Below are positions 28,496 to 37,249 of a stretch of DNA of 64,000 nucleotides, one piece after another. Numbering within the stretch: the first letter of the stretch is position 1; each line of letters opens with the position of its first letter. This DNA comes from Staphylococcus gallinarum. GTDB taxonomy: Bacteria; Bacillota; Bacilli; Staphylococcales; Staphylococcaceae. Below the pieces are notes generated by a model. The model saw only the letters and a program-made list of their open reading frames with translations, was not told the origin of the DNA and ran no database searches. Position numbers and translations under genes: made by a program. Where the stretch lies: the NCBI RefSeq assembly GCF_000875895.1, contig NZ_JXCF01000008.1, positions 52,999 to 116,998 on the forward strand. Reading direction: 5' to 3'.

Positions 28496-29503
28496 TCAAT
28501 GCATCGTTTTGAAGGTTGTACGTTCATTTAATTGCGCCTCCACTACAACGTGAATTGCAATTTTACGTGTTTTATTTATACGTTCTTCAGCCATACGCAC
28601 AGCTGTTCTACCAAATTCATCAACCGGTATATGTACCCCACTAACTGATGGAACGGCATATTGAATGACTTCTAAATCATTAAAGCTTACTAATTTAACT
28701 TCATCAGGTAATTTAATATTTTCACTTTGTAACTGTTGTAAAATACCAATAGCAACCATATCATTACCAGCTATTAACACATCTGGCAAAGTATCTTCAG
28801 CTATAAAACGTTGTACTGCTAATTTGCCATCCTCTTGTTCCCAGCCACTCATTATCGGCAAGGCATCAATATGATGGTCTTCACACCATGCTGTATAAGC
28901 TTCATATCTAGGATCTGTGTTATATAATTTAGCTTCCCCTGCAAGATTCCTAACTGTATGGGTACCACCTACATATGCTACTCGCTTTAAATTCATTTTC
29001 TCAATTTCATTTAATAATGTTGTCATGGCATAATGTAAATCTGAATAGACGGCATCTATAGATTTAGGTGTATTTGGATTATTAATAACAACAATATTAT
29101 TATTGTGTGCTTGTAATTCGATAATCGCTGCTTCTGAAAAGTTACCTACCACGATAATTGCTCCAGCCTTTTCAACTTTATCGAAATCTACAACACCACT
29201 ACTCCCATCAATTCTAATAGTACGTTTCAATGATAAATTGAGTCGTGTTACTTCTGCTTCAATAGCTAATCTAATTTCTCTGTAATATGGATCTGACATT
29301 TCCTTAGCTCGTGAAGCATATGTGATGATTTGAATTGTCTTGTTTTTACGTGATACCTTTTGATATTGCATGCGTTTAGCCACATCATGAATTCTCTCTC
29401 GTGTTGTTGCTGCAACAGACAGTGTTGGATCATTATTTAACACACGGGACACAGTACCCGGACTCACATTTGCCTCTTTTGCTATATCTCTAATACTCGC
29501 CAT
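28496..29503 (-). CDS. galR: LacI-family regulator GalR of the gal operon
   Basis: 335 residues. The N-terminal helix-turn-helix and hinge helix are clear (SIRDIAKEANVSPGTVSRVLNN, residues 3-24), followed by a periplasmic-binding-protein-like effector domain with VKLVSFNDLEVIQYAVPSVSGVHIPVDEFGR near 255-290. It lies immediately upstream of galKET on the same strand. Repeated GTTTACT motifs precede both galR and galK, so autoregulation and galactose-responsive repression are likely. Confidence 0.88.
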   Translation of the reverse strand: MASIRDIAKEANVSPGTVSRVLNNDPTLSVAATTRERIHDVAKRMQYQKVSRKNKTIQIITYASRAKEMSDPYYREIRLAIEAEVTRLNLSLKRTIRIDGSSGVVDFDKVEKAGAIIVVGNFSEAAIIELQAHNNNIVVINNPNTPKSIDAVYSDLHYAMTTLLNEIEKMNLKRVAYVGGTHTVRNLAGEAKLYNTDPRYEAYTAWCEDHHIDALPIMSGWEQEDGKLAVQRFIAEDTLPDVLIAGNDMVAIGILQQLQSENIKLPDEVKLVSFNDLEVIQYAVPSVSGVHIPVDEFGRTAVRMAEERINKTRKIAIHVVVEAQLNERTTFKTMH

Positions 29504-29519
29504 TGTATCACCTCATATT

Positions 29520-29545
29520 GTTTACTTTAAGTTTACTTGTTTACT
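29520..29545 (-). promoter_or_regulatory. Putative GalR operator before galR
   Basis: Three GTTTACT repeats at 29520-29526, 29531-29537 and 29539-29545. The last two form the 16-base string found before galK. They lie 17-42 bases upstream of the galR ATG, where a bound repressor would block initiation. Confidence 0.5.
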
Positions 29546-29669
29546 CTTTAGGTATCAACCATTTACATTACCGATTGTTTTTTCTACTATTGGTACAATT
29601 AATCTGTTTTATTTTTTTACATTTAAAAATAAGTTACACTTAGTAAATGAAAAGAAATGAGGTGTACTT

Positions 29670-30476
29670 ATGCATGAAGATGTCTTAACTAATCAACCCA
29701 TTGTACGTTATGAACAAGGCGCATTAATCCAAACAACAGATCATTATGTTACAGAATTCCCATTAACTATCATGGTAAATGGCTCAGAATTTGCCACTGT
29801 TATTTGTAGTCCTAATCACTTAGAAGAGCTAGTGCTAGGTTTTTTAGCATCTGAAGGTGCCATATTGAAAAGTACAGATTTGAAATCTATTCAAATTGAT
29901 GATAGTAAGGGCTTTGCTCATGTCCATCTAAATAAAGAACTAGGTGAGCGTTTTGAATATTCTACGAAGCGAACCATTGCTTCATGTTGTGGAAAAAGTC
30001 GTGCTTTTTACTTTCAAAACGATATGGCTGTTGCCAAGACTTCACTCTCCGACATCACCTTAACACCGACTCAGGTATTAAATATGATGACAAGATTACA
30101 AAGTGCAAGTAAGGTATTTAAACAAACAGGTGGATTGCATAATGCTGCAATCAGCGATGGTGAAACATTCTTTGAACACCGCCAAGATATCGGTAGACAT
30201 AATGCATTAGATAAACTATATGGATATTGCATACAAAGACATATACCCGTGCGCAATAAAGTATTGATCTTTAGTGGTAGAATCTCATCCGAAATATTAA
30301 TCAAGGCTGCAAAGATTGGAGTAGGCATGATACTATCAAAATCTGCTCCTACTACATTAGCCATCACATTAGCTCAAGATTTGAATATAACAGCAGTCGG
30401 TTTTATAAGAGATGGTAACTTTAATGTATACAGCCATCCAGAGCGCATAAAAGCTGTAGACGCTAACGAAACTTAA
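29670..30476 (+). CDS. fdhD: Formate dehydrogenase accessory sulfurtransferase FdhD
   Basis: 268 residues; carries sulfur from a desulfurase to the molybdenum cofactor of formate dehydrogenase and is needed for FdhA activity. Conserved blocks are YVTEFPLTIMVNGSEFATVICSP near 25-48, the cysteine loop ASCCGKSR (C106, C107), TGGLHNAAIS, EDIGRHNALDKLYG-like (here QDIGRHNALDKLYG), and GRISSEILIKAAKIGV. The loop has adjacent cysteines instead of the E. coli CxxC. It stands alone, divergent from galR, and is separated from fdhA by 22 kb. Confidence 0.95.
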   Translation: MHEDVLTNQPIVRYEQGALIQTTDHYVTEFPLTIMVNGSEFATVICSPNHLEELVLGFLASEGAILKSTDLKSIQIDDSKGFAHVHLNKELGERFEYSTKRTIASCCGKSRAFYFQNDMAVAKTSLSDITLTPTQVLNMMTRLQSASKVFKQTGGLHNAAISDGETFFEHRQDIGRHNALDKLYGYCIQRHIPVRNKVLIFSGRISSEILIKAAKIGVGMILSKSAPTTLAITLAQDLNITAVGFIRDGNFNVYSHPERIKAVDANET

Positions 30477-30502
30477 ATTCCGAATGCATCTACAGCTTTA
30501 TT
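30451..30502. terminator. Terminator between fdhD and the GNAT gene
   Basis: AAGCTGTAGACGC (30451-30463, inside the fdhD 3' end) pairs with GCATCTACAGCTT (30486-30498) except for one base, which is a G-U on the minus strand. T-rich sequence follows. It serves fdhD and possibly the convergent gene. Confidence 0.72.
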
Positions 30503-30509
30503 TAAATAC

Positions 30510-31286
30510 TTATAATTGTATATCACTATCTTCAATGGTCTCTTTTACTATTTGATACCTAAAGCTTATAAACTGATACCCTTGCTTGATATACATATCC
30601 TTTGCAGTATCTTCTCCATCAGCTATCAAAATCATTGGCTTTTCACCAGCATAACGAGCTACAAAACTCTGCATAACAGTTCCAATTCCTTGTCTTTGAA
30701 AGTTTGGTAACACACCAAAGCCATCTATTTCGATTGTATTGTCCGAAACGATTATATCCAATATACCTACAGGCTGGCCTGCTTTATAAGCTATCAGACG
30801 TTCTTTATTATCGATACCATAACTAGCTCTCAGGAGTTGAATACTCTCATTTGCATATGCATTGCCATATGGTAAGGCAAATGTTCTATAAATTTGTATG
30901 TAATCCTCAATTGATTCTGATGAAACAAATTGGATATCAATGTCAGTGTTGTTCGATTGCGGAAAATCCTTAGCTTCAATGGCATACAATTCCATTAAAC
31001 CTAATTCAAAACCAGTTCGCTCTAATAAATTAATCCACGTATCAGAAAGTAGTACATTTTCTGGAAAAACAAATGCTAAATGTTCGGAACCTTGTTGCTG
31101 ATGTAATTTAGCTTGTTTCAAGACATGTTGTTTAAATTCTGTGATTGAAGGTAAATACTTGTATTCCCATTTATTCGTATCATAGACTAAGGGTTCATCC
31201 GGAGTTAAGTAGATCGTTTTATCTTTTTCATTTTTAAATATCGTACCTTGTTGAAAGATATTATCCATCGAAATTTTCAACTCCAT
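30510..31286 (-). CDS. GNAT-family N-acetyltransferase
   Basis: 258 residues. The C-terminal domain (about 115-245) has the GNAT acetyl-CoA loop FGVLPNFQRQGIGTVMQSFV and the following ILIADGEDTAKDMYIKQGYQFISFRYQ strand. The N-terminal half is less typical. The start is ambiguous: GTG-GTG-ATG stand in a row behind AAGGTG, and I chose the ATG; a later ATG (IS-M-DNIFQQ) is possible. It follows bioY by 16 bases on the same strand and may share its transcript. The substrate is unknown. Confidence 0.8.
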   Translation of the reverse strand: MELKISMDNIFQQGTIFKNEKDKTIYLTPDEPLVYDTNKWEYKYLPSITEFKQHVLKQAKLHQQQGSEHLAFVFPENVLLSDTWINLLERTGFELGLMELYAIEAKDFPQSNNTDIDIQFVSSESIEDYIQIYRTFALPYGNAYANESIQLLRASYGIDNKERLIAYKAGQPVGILDIIVSDNTIEIDGFGVLPNFQRQGIGTVMQSFVARYAGEKPMILIADGEDTAKDMYIKQGYQFISFRYQIVKETIEDSDIQL

Positions 31287-31302
31287 CACCACACCTTGTC
31301 AA

Positions 31303-31860
31303 TTAATTGTTTGTTTTTAATAATTGTTGGAAACGACTATGATTTAATAATATATTGCCAATTAAGCTTGCAATAATTGCTTTTATTATATCTCCAGGCA
31401 TAAATGCAAATGATAAAAGTATCGATTTACTCATTGGAATATTAGTAATTATGCCCATAATAAGCGTACCTACTACATCTAATAATACTACCCCAAATAT
31501 AATAGTTGTAACTAATAATAAGATAAAATTAATCTTTTTGAAGTATAAGTCTCTTACTAAACCAATGAGAAATGCAACAACTGGATACATAAATAAGAAA
31601 CCAGCAGATGGACCAGCAAATACGCCTATACCACCTCTGCCACCAGATAATAATGGTAATCCCGCTGCAACAAGTAATAATAAGACAATCACACTTATCG
31701 TGCCATACTTTCTCCCTAAGATAATTGCCGCCAAGAATATACCTATATTTTGTAACACGATAGGTACAGGCATAATTGGCAACGGAATTGCTGGAACAAA
31801 ACCTAACACAGCAATGATTGCCGTCATTAATGCTGTATATACTAAATATTTTGTAGTCAC
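31303..31860 (-). CDS. bioY: Biotin transporter BioY (ECF S component)
   Basis: 185 residues with about six membrane helices; the substrate-binding unit of an energy-coupling-factor transporter for biotin, which works with a shared EcfA/A'/T module encoded elsewhere. The BioY hallmark blocks MPVPIVLQNIGIFLAAIILGRKYG and SGGRGGIGVFAGPSAGFLFMYPVVAFLIG are present. It starts with GTG behind AAGGAGGATG. A BirA-type operator lies 35-67 bases upstream, so biotin repression is expected. Confidence 0.93.
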   Translation of the reverse strand: MTTKYLVYTALMTAIIAVLGFVPAIPLPIMPVPIVLQNIGIFLAAIILGRKYGTISVIVLLLLVAAGLPLLSGGRGGIGVFAGPSAGFLFMYPVVAFLIGLVRDLYFKKINFILLLVTTIIFGVVLLDVVGTLIMGIITNIPMSKSILLSFAFMPGDIIKAIIASLIGNILLNHSRFQQLLKTNN

Positions 31861-31894
31861 AATACATCCTCCTTAATTTCGTTATCTCACCATT

Positions 31895-31927
31895 AATGTA
31901 AACATTAATATAAAAACAGTTTACAAT
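31895..31927 (-). promoter_or_regulatory. BirA (biotin) operator of bioY
   Basis: AATGTAAAC (31895-31903) and GTTTACAAT (31919-31927) are a near-perfect inverted repeat separated by exactly 15 bases. This matches the arm sequence and spacing of Gram-positive BirA operators. It lies in the bioY promoter region. Confidence 0.85.
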
Positions 31928-32095
31928 ATTGAATGATATATTTAGATTCAATAAAATGCAATATATTTTTACAATGATGGTTAGGATAAAAATACATTAA
32001 TGCGTAATTTCTAGAAAAATAACGCATTAATGTATTGATTGGTATAATCAAAATTAAACTTAGGCATCAACGTTTAATCACAAGTTTTTTCAAAT

Positions 32096-32133
32096 GTAAA
32101 AAGAGAGCTAATCCGTTGAGGATTAACTCTCTT
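32096..32133 (-). terminator. Terminator of fhuD2
   Basis: AAGAGAGCTAATCC (32101-32114) pairs with GGATTAACTCTCTT (32120-32133) apart from one position, with a five-base loop and an A-run on the plus strand that gives a U-tail on the minus strand. It is 134 bases after the fhuD2 stop. The rest of the 31861-32266 gap holds only the bioY operator. Confidence 0.72.
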
Positions 32134-32266
32134 ATTTTGAGAATGGGATTTACGTCCCAAACACTTAAAATAATAATAGTCTATTGTCATTTAATAAGTA
32201 TATTGCTTTAAAGCACTTACTAAATTCCCTAATAAGTTACTGATAATACAATTTCATAGCTTTATA

Positions 32267-33169
32267 TTATTTTAATAATTTTTCTTTTAAATCTTTTCTC
32301 ATATATTCCAATGTGTATGGATCATTATACCAATAAGTTTCTGCTTGAACTTTGATTACATGACCATCCTTAACTGCTGGAATATTATTCCATAAATCTG
32401 TTTTAGCGTATGATGGCGTAGCTTTACCTTCACTTGTTGAAACAATATAATCACCAGCATAATCTGCAAGTTTTTCTTGTTTAATTTCAGCCCAGCCTTC
32501 TTTTTTAACTAACTTGTCTAATTTCTCAGGCATTTTTAGACCGAATGCTTGGTATAATACTTCGCCACCACGACCCCAGTTTGGTCCGTAACTATATAAT
32601 TTTTTGTCAAATTCATCGAAGATTGATACTGTTGCATCTGAACCAATTTTTTCTTTGATTTCTTTACCATCTTTTTTAGTTTTAGCTTTCCACTTTTCTT
32701 CCCAAGCTTTAACTTTATCTTCTTTACCTAACAATTTCCCTAATTCTTCTTGTTGATCTAGATATTTATGTTTACCATAGTCAAATACAACTGTTGGTGC
32801 AATTTTTTTGTATTTTTTGATGTTTTTATCAGTAGAATATACAATAATTAAATCTGGTTTTGATTTAGCAACCTTTTCAACATCGTTATCTCCAACTTTT
32901 GTAACACCTTTAAATTTATCTTTTAACAATTTACTGCTATCTACTTGCTTGTTTACAGCAACAATTTTCCCACCAAGGTATTTAACTCCCCCAGCATATG
33001 TAGGTGCAACAACCGCAATGCGTTTCGGTGATTTAGGTACATCGATACTCTTGCCACTATCTAATTTATAAGACTTTGTTTCTTCTTTCTTTGAATCGCT
33101 ATCCGATTTATTACCGCAAGCTGCCAAAATTAAAACTAAGGCAATTAACGGAAACAATAATTTCTTCAT
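32267..33169 (-). CDS. fhuD2: Hydroxamate siderophore-binding lipoprotein FhuD2
   Basis: 300-residue class III binding protein for ferric hydroxamates, working with the FhuCBG importer encoded elsewhere. Lipobox LAAC puts the lipid anchor on C18. The mature domain shows PKRIAVVAPTYAGG, KPDLIIVYSTD, FDEFDKKLYSYGPNWGRGGEVLYQAFGLKMP and the C-terminal YWYNDPYTLEYMRKDLKEKL. These match S. aureus FhuD2 closely, but with many substitutions from the version I remember. It is a single gene with a Fur-like box just upstream. Confidence 0.93.
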   Translation of the reverse strand: MKKLLFPLIALVLILAACGNKSDSDSKKEETKSYKLDSGKSIDVPKSPKRIAVVAPTYAGGVKYLGGKIVAVNKQVDSSKLLKDKFKGVTKVGDNDVEKVAKSKPDLIIVYSTDKNIKKYKKIAPTVVFDYGKHKYLDQQEELGKLLGKEDKVKAWEEKWKAKTKKDGKEIKEKIGSDATVSIFDEFDKKLYSYGPNWGRGGEVLYQAFGLKMPEKLDKLVKKEGWAEIKQEKLADYAGDYIVSTSEGKATPSYAKTDLWNNIPAVKDGHVIKVQAETYWYNDPYTLEYMRKDLKEKLLK

Positions 33170-33183
33170 TTATTTCCCTCCAT

Positions 33184-33198
33184 TGAAAACGATTATCA
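33184..33198 (-). promoter_or_regulatory. Fur-like box upstream of fhuD2
   Basis: TGAAAACGATTATCA matches the Gram-positive Fur 7-1-7 site (TGATAATGATTATCA) at 13 of 15 positions. It lies 15 bases before the fhuD2 start, so iron-bound Fur would block transcription. It also partly resembles a cre site; Fur fits better and suits the gene. Confidence 0.7.
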
Positions 33199-33510
33199 GT
33201 TACAAAGTAATTATATAGCTTCTAAAGTAATTTTACAATAGTAATATTTACAAGTATTGTGATAATTAATAATTCAAAAAACTACGTATAAAATTTCTAT
33301 ATAAGTATAAAAATAATTGCCTCTTATTTTTTAAAATAAATAATAAGGAAACTGAAATACTTATACCTGAAAATGCTATCCACAAATTGTAAATCATTTT
33401 GTAGAAACAGTTCTAGGAATAACAAGGTTAAAACGTGAACTAAGATTAGCATAAATGGCTATCAATATCAGAAAAACAACAGCACTAAGTACTAATCAAT
33501 TTGATAATAA

Positions 33511-33562
33511 TAAAAAAATCGATGATTTTTACATTTTCACAGTAAAAATCATCGATTCTATT
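33511..33562. terminator. Terminator after the acyl-CoA dehydrogenase-like gene
   Basis: Perfect 16-bp stem AATCGATGATTTTTAC / GTAAAAATCATCGATT with a nine-base loop, an A-run to the left and TCTATTTT to the right. Apart from this and the Fur-like box, the 33170-33650 gap contains nothing I recognise. Confidence 0.85.
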
Positions 33563-33650
33563 TTAGTTTGAAAGCTAATATCCCAGACTCTCACTCTAGC
33601 CTTGATATTCCAAATCCTTCTATAAAATAAAGCCATATATAATACTTAGC

Positions 33651-34811
33651 TTATTCGAATAAACCAAGTACTGACTTAGCAATATTTGTATAAGCCATAT
33701 CTTCCATTGGAGGGTTATGTAACCCTGCTCGCATATCACGATAATAGCGCTGTAAAGGGCGATCCATCTCAAGGCTCTTAGCACCAACAATTCTCATGGC
33801 AATATCTATCACTTCAAGACCTTGATTCATCACTAATACTTTTGAGGCTGATGTTTCATTCCAAACATTCGGTGTTGCTTCTGATGTATAAAGCTGTGCG
33901 GTGCTCCATAAGAAATGTCTAGCAGATAATAATAATGATTCCATCTTACCTATATTTTGTTGGACGGTTGGCAGTTCTCCAATACACCCCTCAATGCTGT
34001 TTGGACTATGTTTTTTAGCAAAATCTACTGCATAGTCTCTAGCAGCTTGTGCAATACCAAGATATACACTCGGAATATGTAGAATCCAGCCATTAGGTTT
34101 CTTAACGCCAGCACTTCTCGTTTCTACAAAATTCTCCTTAGGAATGTGTACATCATTTAACACTAAATCATGACTTTCAGTTGAGCGCATTCCTAGCATA
34201 TTCCAATTATCAGCAATTTCAACACCTTGCATATCCTTTGTAACTAAATAGTACCCTACTTGTTCGAGTGATTCACTATATGCACTGACAACAAAGTGGG
34301 TTAACCCTTTACTCATCGATGTAAATGTTTTAACTCCATTTAACACATAACCATCTTCTGTTTCTACAGCATGGGAAGCTGGTCTGCCGCCTCTAGTTGG
34401 ACTACCAGTTTCCGCTTCACTAATCGCTCTATTAACTAGCGCACCTTGTTTCACAGCTTCTGCAAATGATTCTAACATTGGTGATTCCCATAACTCTTGT
34501 TCATAAAGTTGGCCGACAACACTCAAGTGCCAGCCTATTGATAAGGCAGTAGCACCATCTATAGCGCCGAGATGACTTTGCAGAATCACCATATCTTCAA
34601 TGGTAGCACCTTCTCCGCCATAGCTTTTTGGTAGTGTTAATTTAGAATAGCCTTCTTTGACAAGCCATTCTATATTTTCATAAGGAAAGCGAGAATGTAT
34701 GTCATTGTATGCCGCTCTAGATTGAAATGTTTCCTTTATTGTTTCAAATTTATGAATCCACTTTTGTTGTATATCTGAATGTATTAATGCGGAATCATTC
34801 ACTTCTATCAC
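33651..34811 (-). CDS. Acyl-CoA dehydrogenase-family flavoprotein (possibly DszC/SfnB-like)
   Basis: 386 residues with the three-domain acyl-CoA dehydrogenase layout: helical N-terminus, beta-domain with ISEAETGSPTRGGRPASHAVETEDGYVLNGVKTFTSMSKGL (about 133-175), and helical C-terminus ending in QRYYRDMRAGLHNPP. ALSIGWHLSVVGQLYEQ and the final motif resemble the flavin-dependent monooxygenase/desulfurisation branch, where the catalytic Glu of true dehydrogenases is often missing. It is divergent from an amino-acid ABC importer, suggesting use of an imported sulfur or amino compound. That function is inference. Confidence 0.82.
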   Translation of the reverse strand: MIEVNDSALIHSDIQQKWIHKFETIKETFQSRAAYNDIHSRFPYENIEWLVKEGYSKLTLPKSYGGEGATIEDMVILQSHLGAIDGATALSIGWHLSVVGQLYEQELWESPMLESFAEAVKQGALVNRAISEAETGSPTRGGRPASHAVETEDGYVLNGVKTFTSMSKGLTHFVVSAYSESLEQVGYYLVTKDMQGVEIADNWNMLGMRSTESHDLVLNDVHIPKENFVETRSAGVKKPNGWILHIPSVYLGIAQAARDYAVDFAKKHSPNSIEGCIGELPTVQQNIGKMESLLLSARHFLWSTAQLYTSEATPNVWNETSASKVLVMNQGLEVIDIAMRIVGAKSLEMDRPLQRYYRDMRAGLHNPPMEDMAYTNIAKSVLGLFE

Positions 34812-34954
34812 CTCTTAGTTAATCTCTTATTATGATAATCTTAGTTTAACACTCAACATTATCTAAATAAAGTCATTAAAAAATTTAATCCTTACTTTAC
34901 CGATAAGATATATTATGATAGTTTTTAATTAATACATATATGGAGGACAACAAA

Positions 34955-35704
34955 ATGATTTCTGTAAATAATCTTAAACTTCAATACAAGGATCATAAAG
35001 TTTTAAATGACGTGAGCTTTTCACAAAAAACTGGAACAGTAACAGCCATTATTGGTCCTAGTGGTTCCGGTAAAACTACGCTCTTAAGAACATTAAATGC
35101 GCTTGCTATACCCAAATCCGGAACAATTCAAATTAATGATACAACATTTGATGCTAGTCACTTTACTAAAAAGGATATAAAGCAATTACGTAGTAAATCT
35201 GCAATGGTGTTTCAGAACTATAACCTCTTTAAAAATAAGACAATATTAGAAAATATAACAGAAGGCTTAATATATGGACAAAAAATGAGCCTAAATAAAG
35301 CCACGGAAATCGCTGAGTCATACTTATCCCAAGTGAATTTATTAGAGCATAAAGATAAATATCCAATACAGCTTTCAGGTGGCCAAAGTCAACGTATCGG
35401 CATCATACGTGCATTAGCGTTAAATCCAGAAATTTTATTGTTGGATGAACCTACATCTGCACTTGATCCCGAATCAATACGCAGTATATTAACACTTATA
35501 AAATCAATTGCCGAAAAAGGAATGACGATGGTACTTGTGACGCATGAGATTGAGTTTGCAAAAGCTATTGCTGACCAAATTCTATTTATAGATGAAGGAA
35601 AAATCGCACATCGTGGCACACCAACAGAAGTATTAGAAGAGGCTAATTCAGAACGTATACATCGCTTTTTAAATAAAGTACGAACAGAAGGTGATTATGT
35701 ATGA
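34955..35704 (+). CDS. Amino-acid ABC transporter ATP-binding protein
   Basis: 249-residue ATPase of the polar amino-acid (PAAT) class. Walker A GPSGSGKTT is at 34-42, Q-loop VFQNYNLF, signature LSGGQSQR near 136, Walker B ILLLDEPTSALDP near 157, switch histidine in VTHEIEFAK. The start is the ATG eight bases after GGAGG; an earlier ATG overlaps that site. First gene of a four-gene importer operon, overlapping the next gene by four bases. Confidence 0.92.
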   Translation: MISVNNLKLQYKDHKVLNDVSFSQKTGTVTAIIGPSGSGKTTLLRTLNALAIPKSGTIQINDTTFDASHFTKKDIKQLRSKSAMVFQNYNLFKNKTILENITEGLIYGQKMSLNKATEIAESYLSQVNLLEHKDKYPIQLSGGQSQRIGIIRALALNPEILLLDEPTSALDPESIRSILTLIKSIAEKGMTMVLVTHEIEFAKAIADQILFIDEGKIAHRGTPTEVLEEANSERIHRFLNKVRTEGDYV

Positions 35705-36552
35705 CCTTTAAACGTTCTTGCTATTTAGCGATACTATTGTTGCTAATTTTGACAACGGCAGCTTGTGGTAAAGATAGTAATTCGCAAAATAGCTCATCGA
35801 AACAAGAAGTTAAAGTTGCACTGTCAGCAGAAGTGAATCCACCTTACCTATACACAAATAAAAAGAATGAATTCGTTGGTTTAGATATGGATTATATGAA
35901 ATTGCTAGAGAAAAAATTACCTCAATATGATTTCAAATATGAAGTTGGCGAAGAGGAATCTAATTTAGTTGGTATTGGTTCTGGAAAATTTGATATGGGA
36001 ATCAATTGGTTCTTTAAAACACCAGAACGAGAAAAACAATTTCTCTATCAAGATGAACCATACAGCTATGCTTTACCTTTATTAGTAGTTAATAAGGATA
36101 ACAATAATATACATAGCTTAGATGATTTGCCAGGCAAACGCCTTACACCTATGGCTCCAAGTGGCGGATTATTCTCAATACTTACACAATATAACAAATC
36201 ACATCAGAAACAAATCGATATAGATACAATTCAAGAACCATCCAATGGAGATAATTTAAAAATGGTAAGTCAACAAAGAAGAGATGCAATGTTTTTAAAT
36301 TGGAATACATATAAAGCAATTCAAGAACAAATCAACGCCAATGTCAAAATCGGTGGCATCGTCAAAAAAGAACCACTCCATATTGTCTATAATAAGAAAC
36401 AACAGAAATTACACGATGATATAGATCAAGCAACTAAAGAATTAAAGCGCGAAGGTAAACTTCAAGCATTGTCAAAAAAATACTTTGATTTAAACGTTTT
36501 TGATAGTTTAAACGAAATCAACGAAGATAAAGATAAATTGGAGGTGCAATAA
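35701..36552 (+). CDS. Amino-acid ABC transporter substrate-binding lipoprotein
   Basis: 283 residues. The signal peptide ends at a TAAC lipobox (C22 lipidated). The mature part is an SBP family 3 domain: VALSAEVNPPYLYTNKKNEFVGLDMDYMKLLEKKL, GKFDMGINWFFKTPEREKQFLYQDEPYSYALPLLV, and a C-terminal polar tail. Family 3 proteins bind polar or sulfur amino acids. Its ATG overlaps the ATPase stop and its stop overlaps the first permease start by one base. Confidence 0.9.
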   Translation: MTFKRSCYLAILLLLILTTAACGKDSNSQNSSSKQEVKVALSAEVNPPYLYTNKKNEFVGLDMDYMKLLEKKLPQYDFKYEVGEEESNLVGIGSGKFDMGINWFFKTPEREKQFLYQDEPYSYALPLLVVNKDNNNIHSLDDLPGKRLTPMAPSGGLFSILTQYNKSHQKQIDIDTIQEPSNGDNLKMVSQQRRDAMFLNWNTYKAIQEQINANVKIGGIVKKEPLHIVYNKKQQKLHDDIDQATKELKREGKLQALSKKYFDLNVFDSLNEINEDKDKLEVQ

Positions 36553-37238
36553 TGAGCGCATCAATAAATTGGATTGACTTATTTTTACAAGTCGTGCAAC
36601 GATTGCCACTTACATTAGGTATCATATTATTGTCATTACTATTTTCTATTATTATTGGTTTTTTATTAGCTGTTATACGTATTAATAAAATACCTTTCCT
36701 TGCACCTATTGTCAGAGTATATTTATCATTTATTCGCAGTACACCACTCTTAGTACAATTATTTTTAGTATATTTTGCATTACCTCAATTATTATTATTT
36801 ATTCATATTGATATCAATCATTTTAGTAGAATGTTTTTTGTAGTATTAGCCTTTTCATTTCATACAGGAGCGTATCTTTCTGAGATTATACGTGCTGGTT
36901 ATCAATCCGTCGATTATGATCAAATAGAAGCTGGTCTAACAGTCGGATTATCCTACCCAAGAATTATGAAAGATATTATCATTCCACAAGCTTTACGCAA
37001 TAGCATTCCTAATTTGACGACACAAATTATCGAATTAGTTAAAGATACCTCTCTAGCATTTACAATCGGTATTATTGATATGATGGGACAAGTTAAACTC
37101 ATTATCGGTAATAATTATGGGCTCGGTATGTTAGAAGTATATATCGTTATCTCCCTTATTTATTGGATGATTGCATTAATAATTCAAGGCGTATTCACTG
37201 CAATTCATAATAAAACAGAAAAACCATATCAAGTATAA
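36552..37238 (+). CDS. Amino-acid ABC transporter permease (1)
   Basis: 228 residues, about five membrane helices, HisM/GlnP type. VYLSFIRSTPLLVQLFLVYFALP near 57-79 and the EAA loop (AGYQSVDYDQIEAGLTVGLSYPRIMKDIIIPQALRNSIP, about 117-155) are characteristic. It precedes a related second permease by 11 bases; together they form a heterodimeric channel. Confidence 0.92.
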   Translation: MSASINWIDLFLQVVQRLPLTLGIILLSLLFSIIIGFLLAVIRINKIPFLAPIVRVYLSFIRSTPLLVQLFLVYFALPQLLLFIHIDINHFSRMFFVVLAFSFHTGAYLSEIIRAGYQSVDYDQIEAGLTVGLSYPRIMKDIIIPQALRNSIPNLTTQIIELVKDTSLAFTIGIIDMMGQVKLIIGNNYGLGMLEVYIVISLIYWMIALIIQGVFTAIHNKTEKPYQV

Positions 37239-37249
37239 GGAGAATAAAT

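Noticed and set aside
31355..31876. 173-codon plus-strand ORF antisense to bioY
   Set aside because: Mirror of a strongly biased membrane-protein gene. BioY motifs and the BirA site fix the minus strand as coding.
33184..33198. Site before fhuD2 as a cre box
   Set aside because: It fails at the last two cre positions and fits a Fur box better, as expected for a siderophore receptor.
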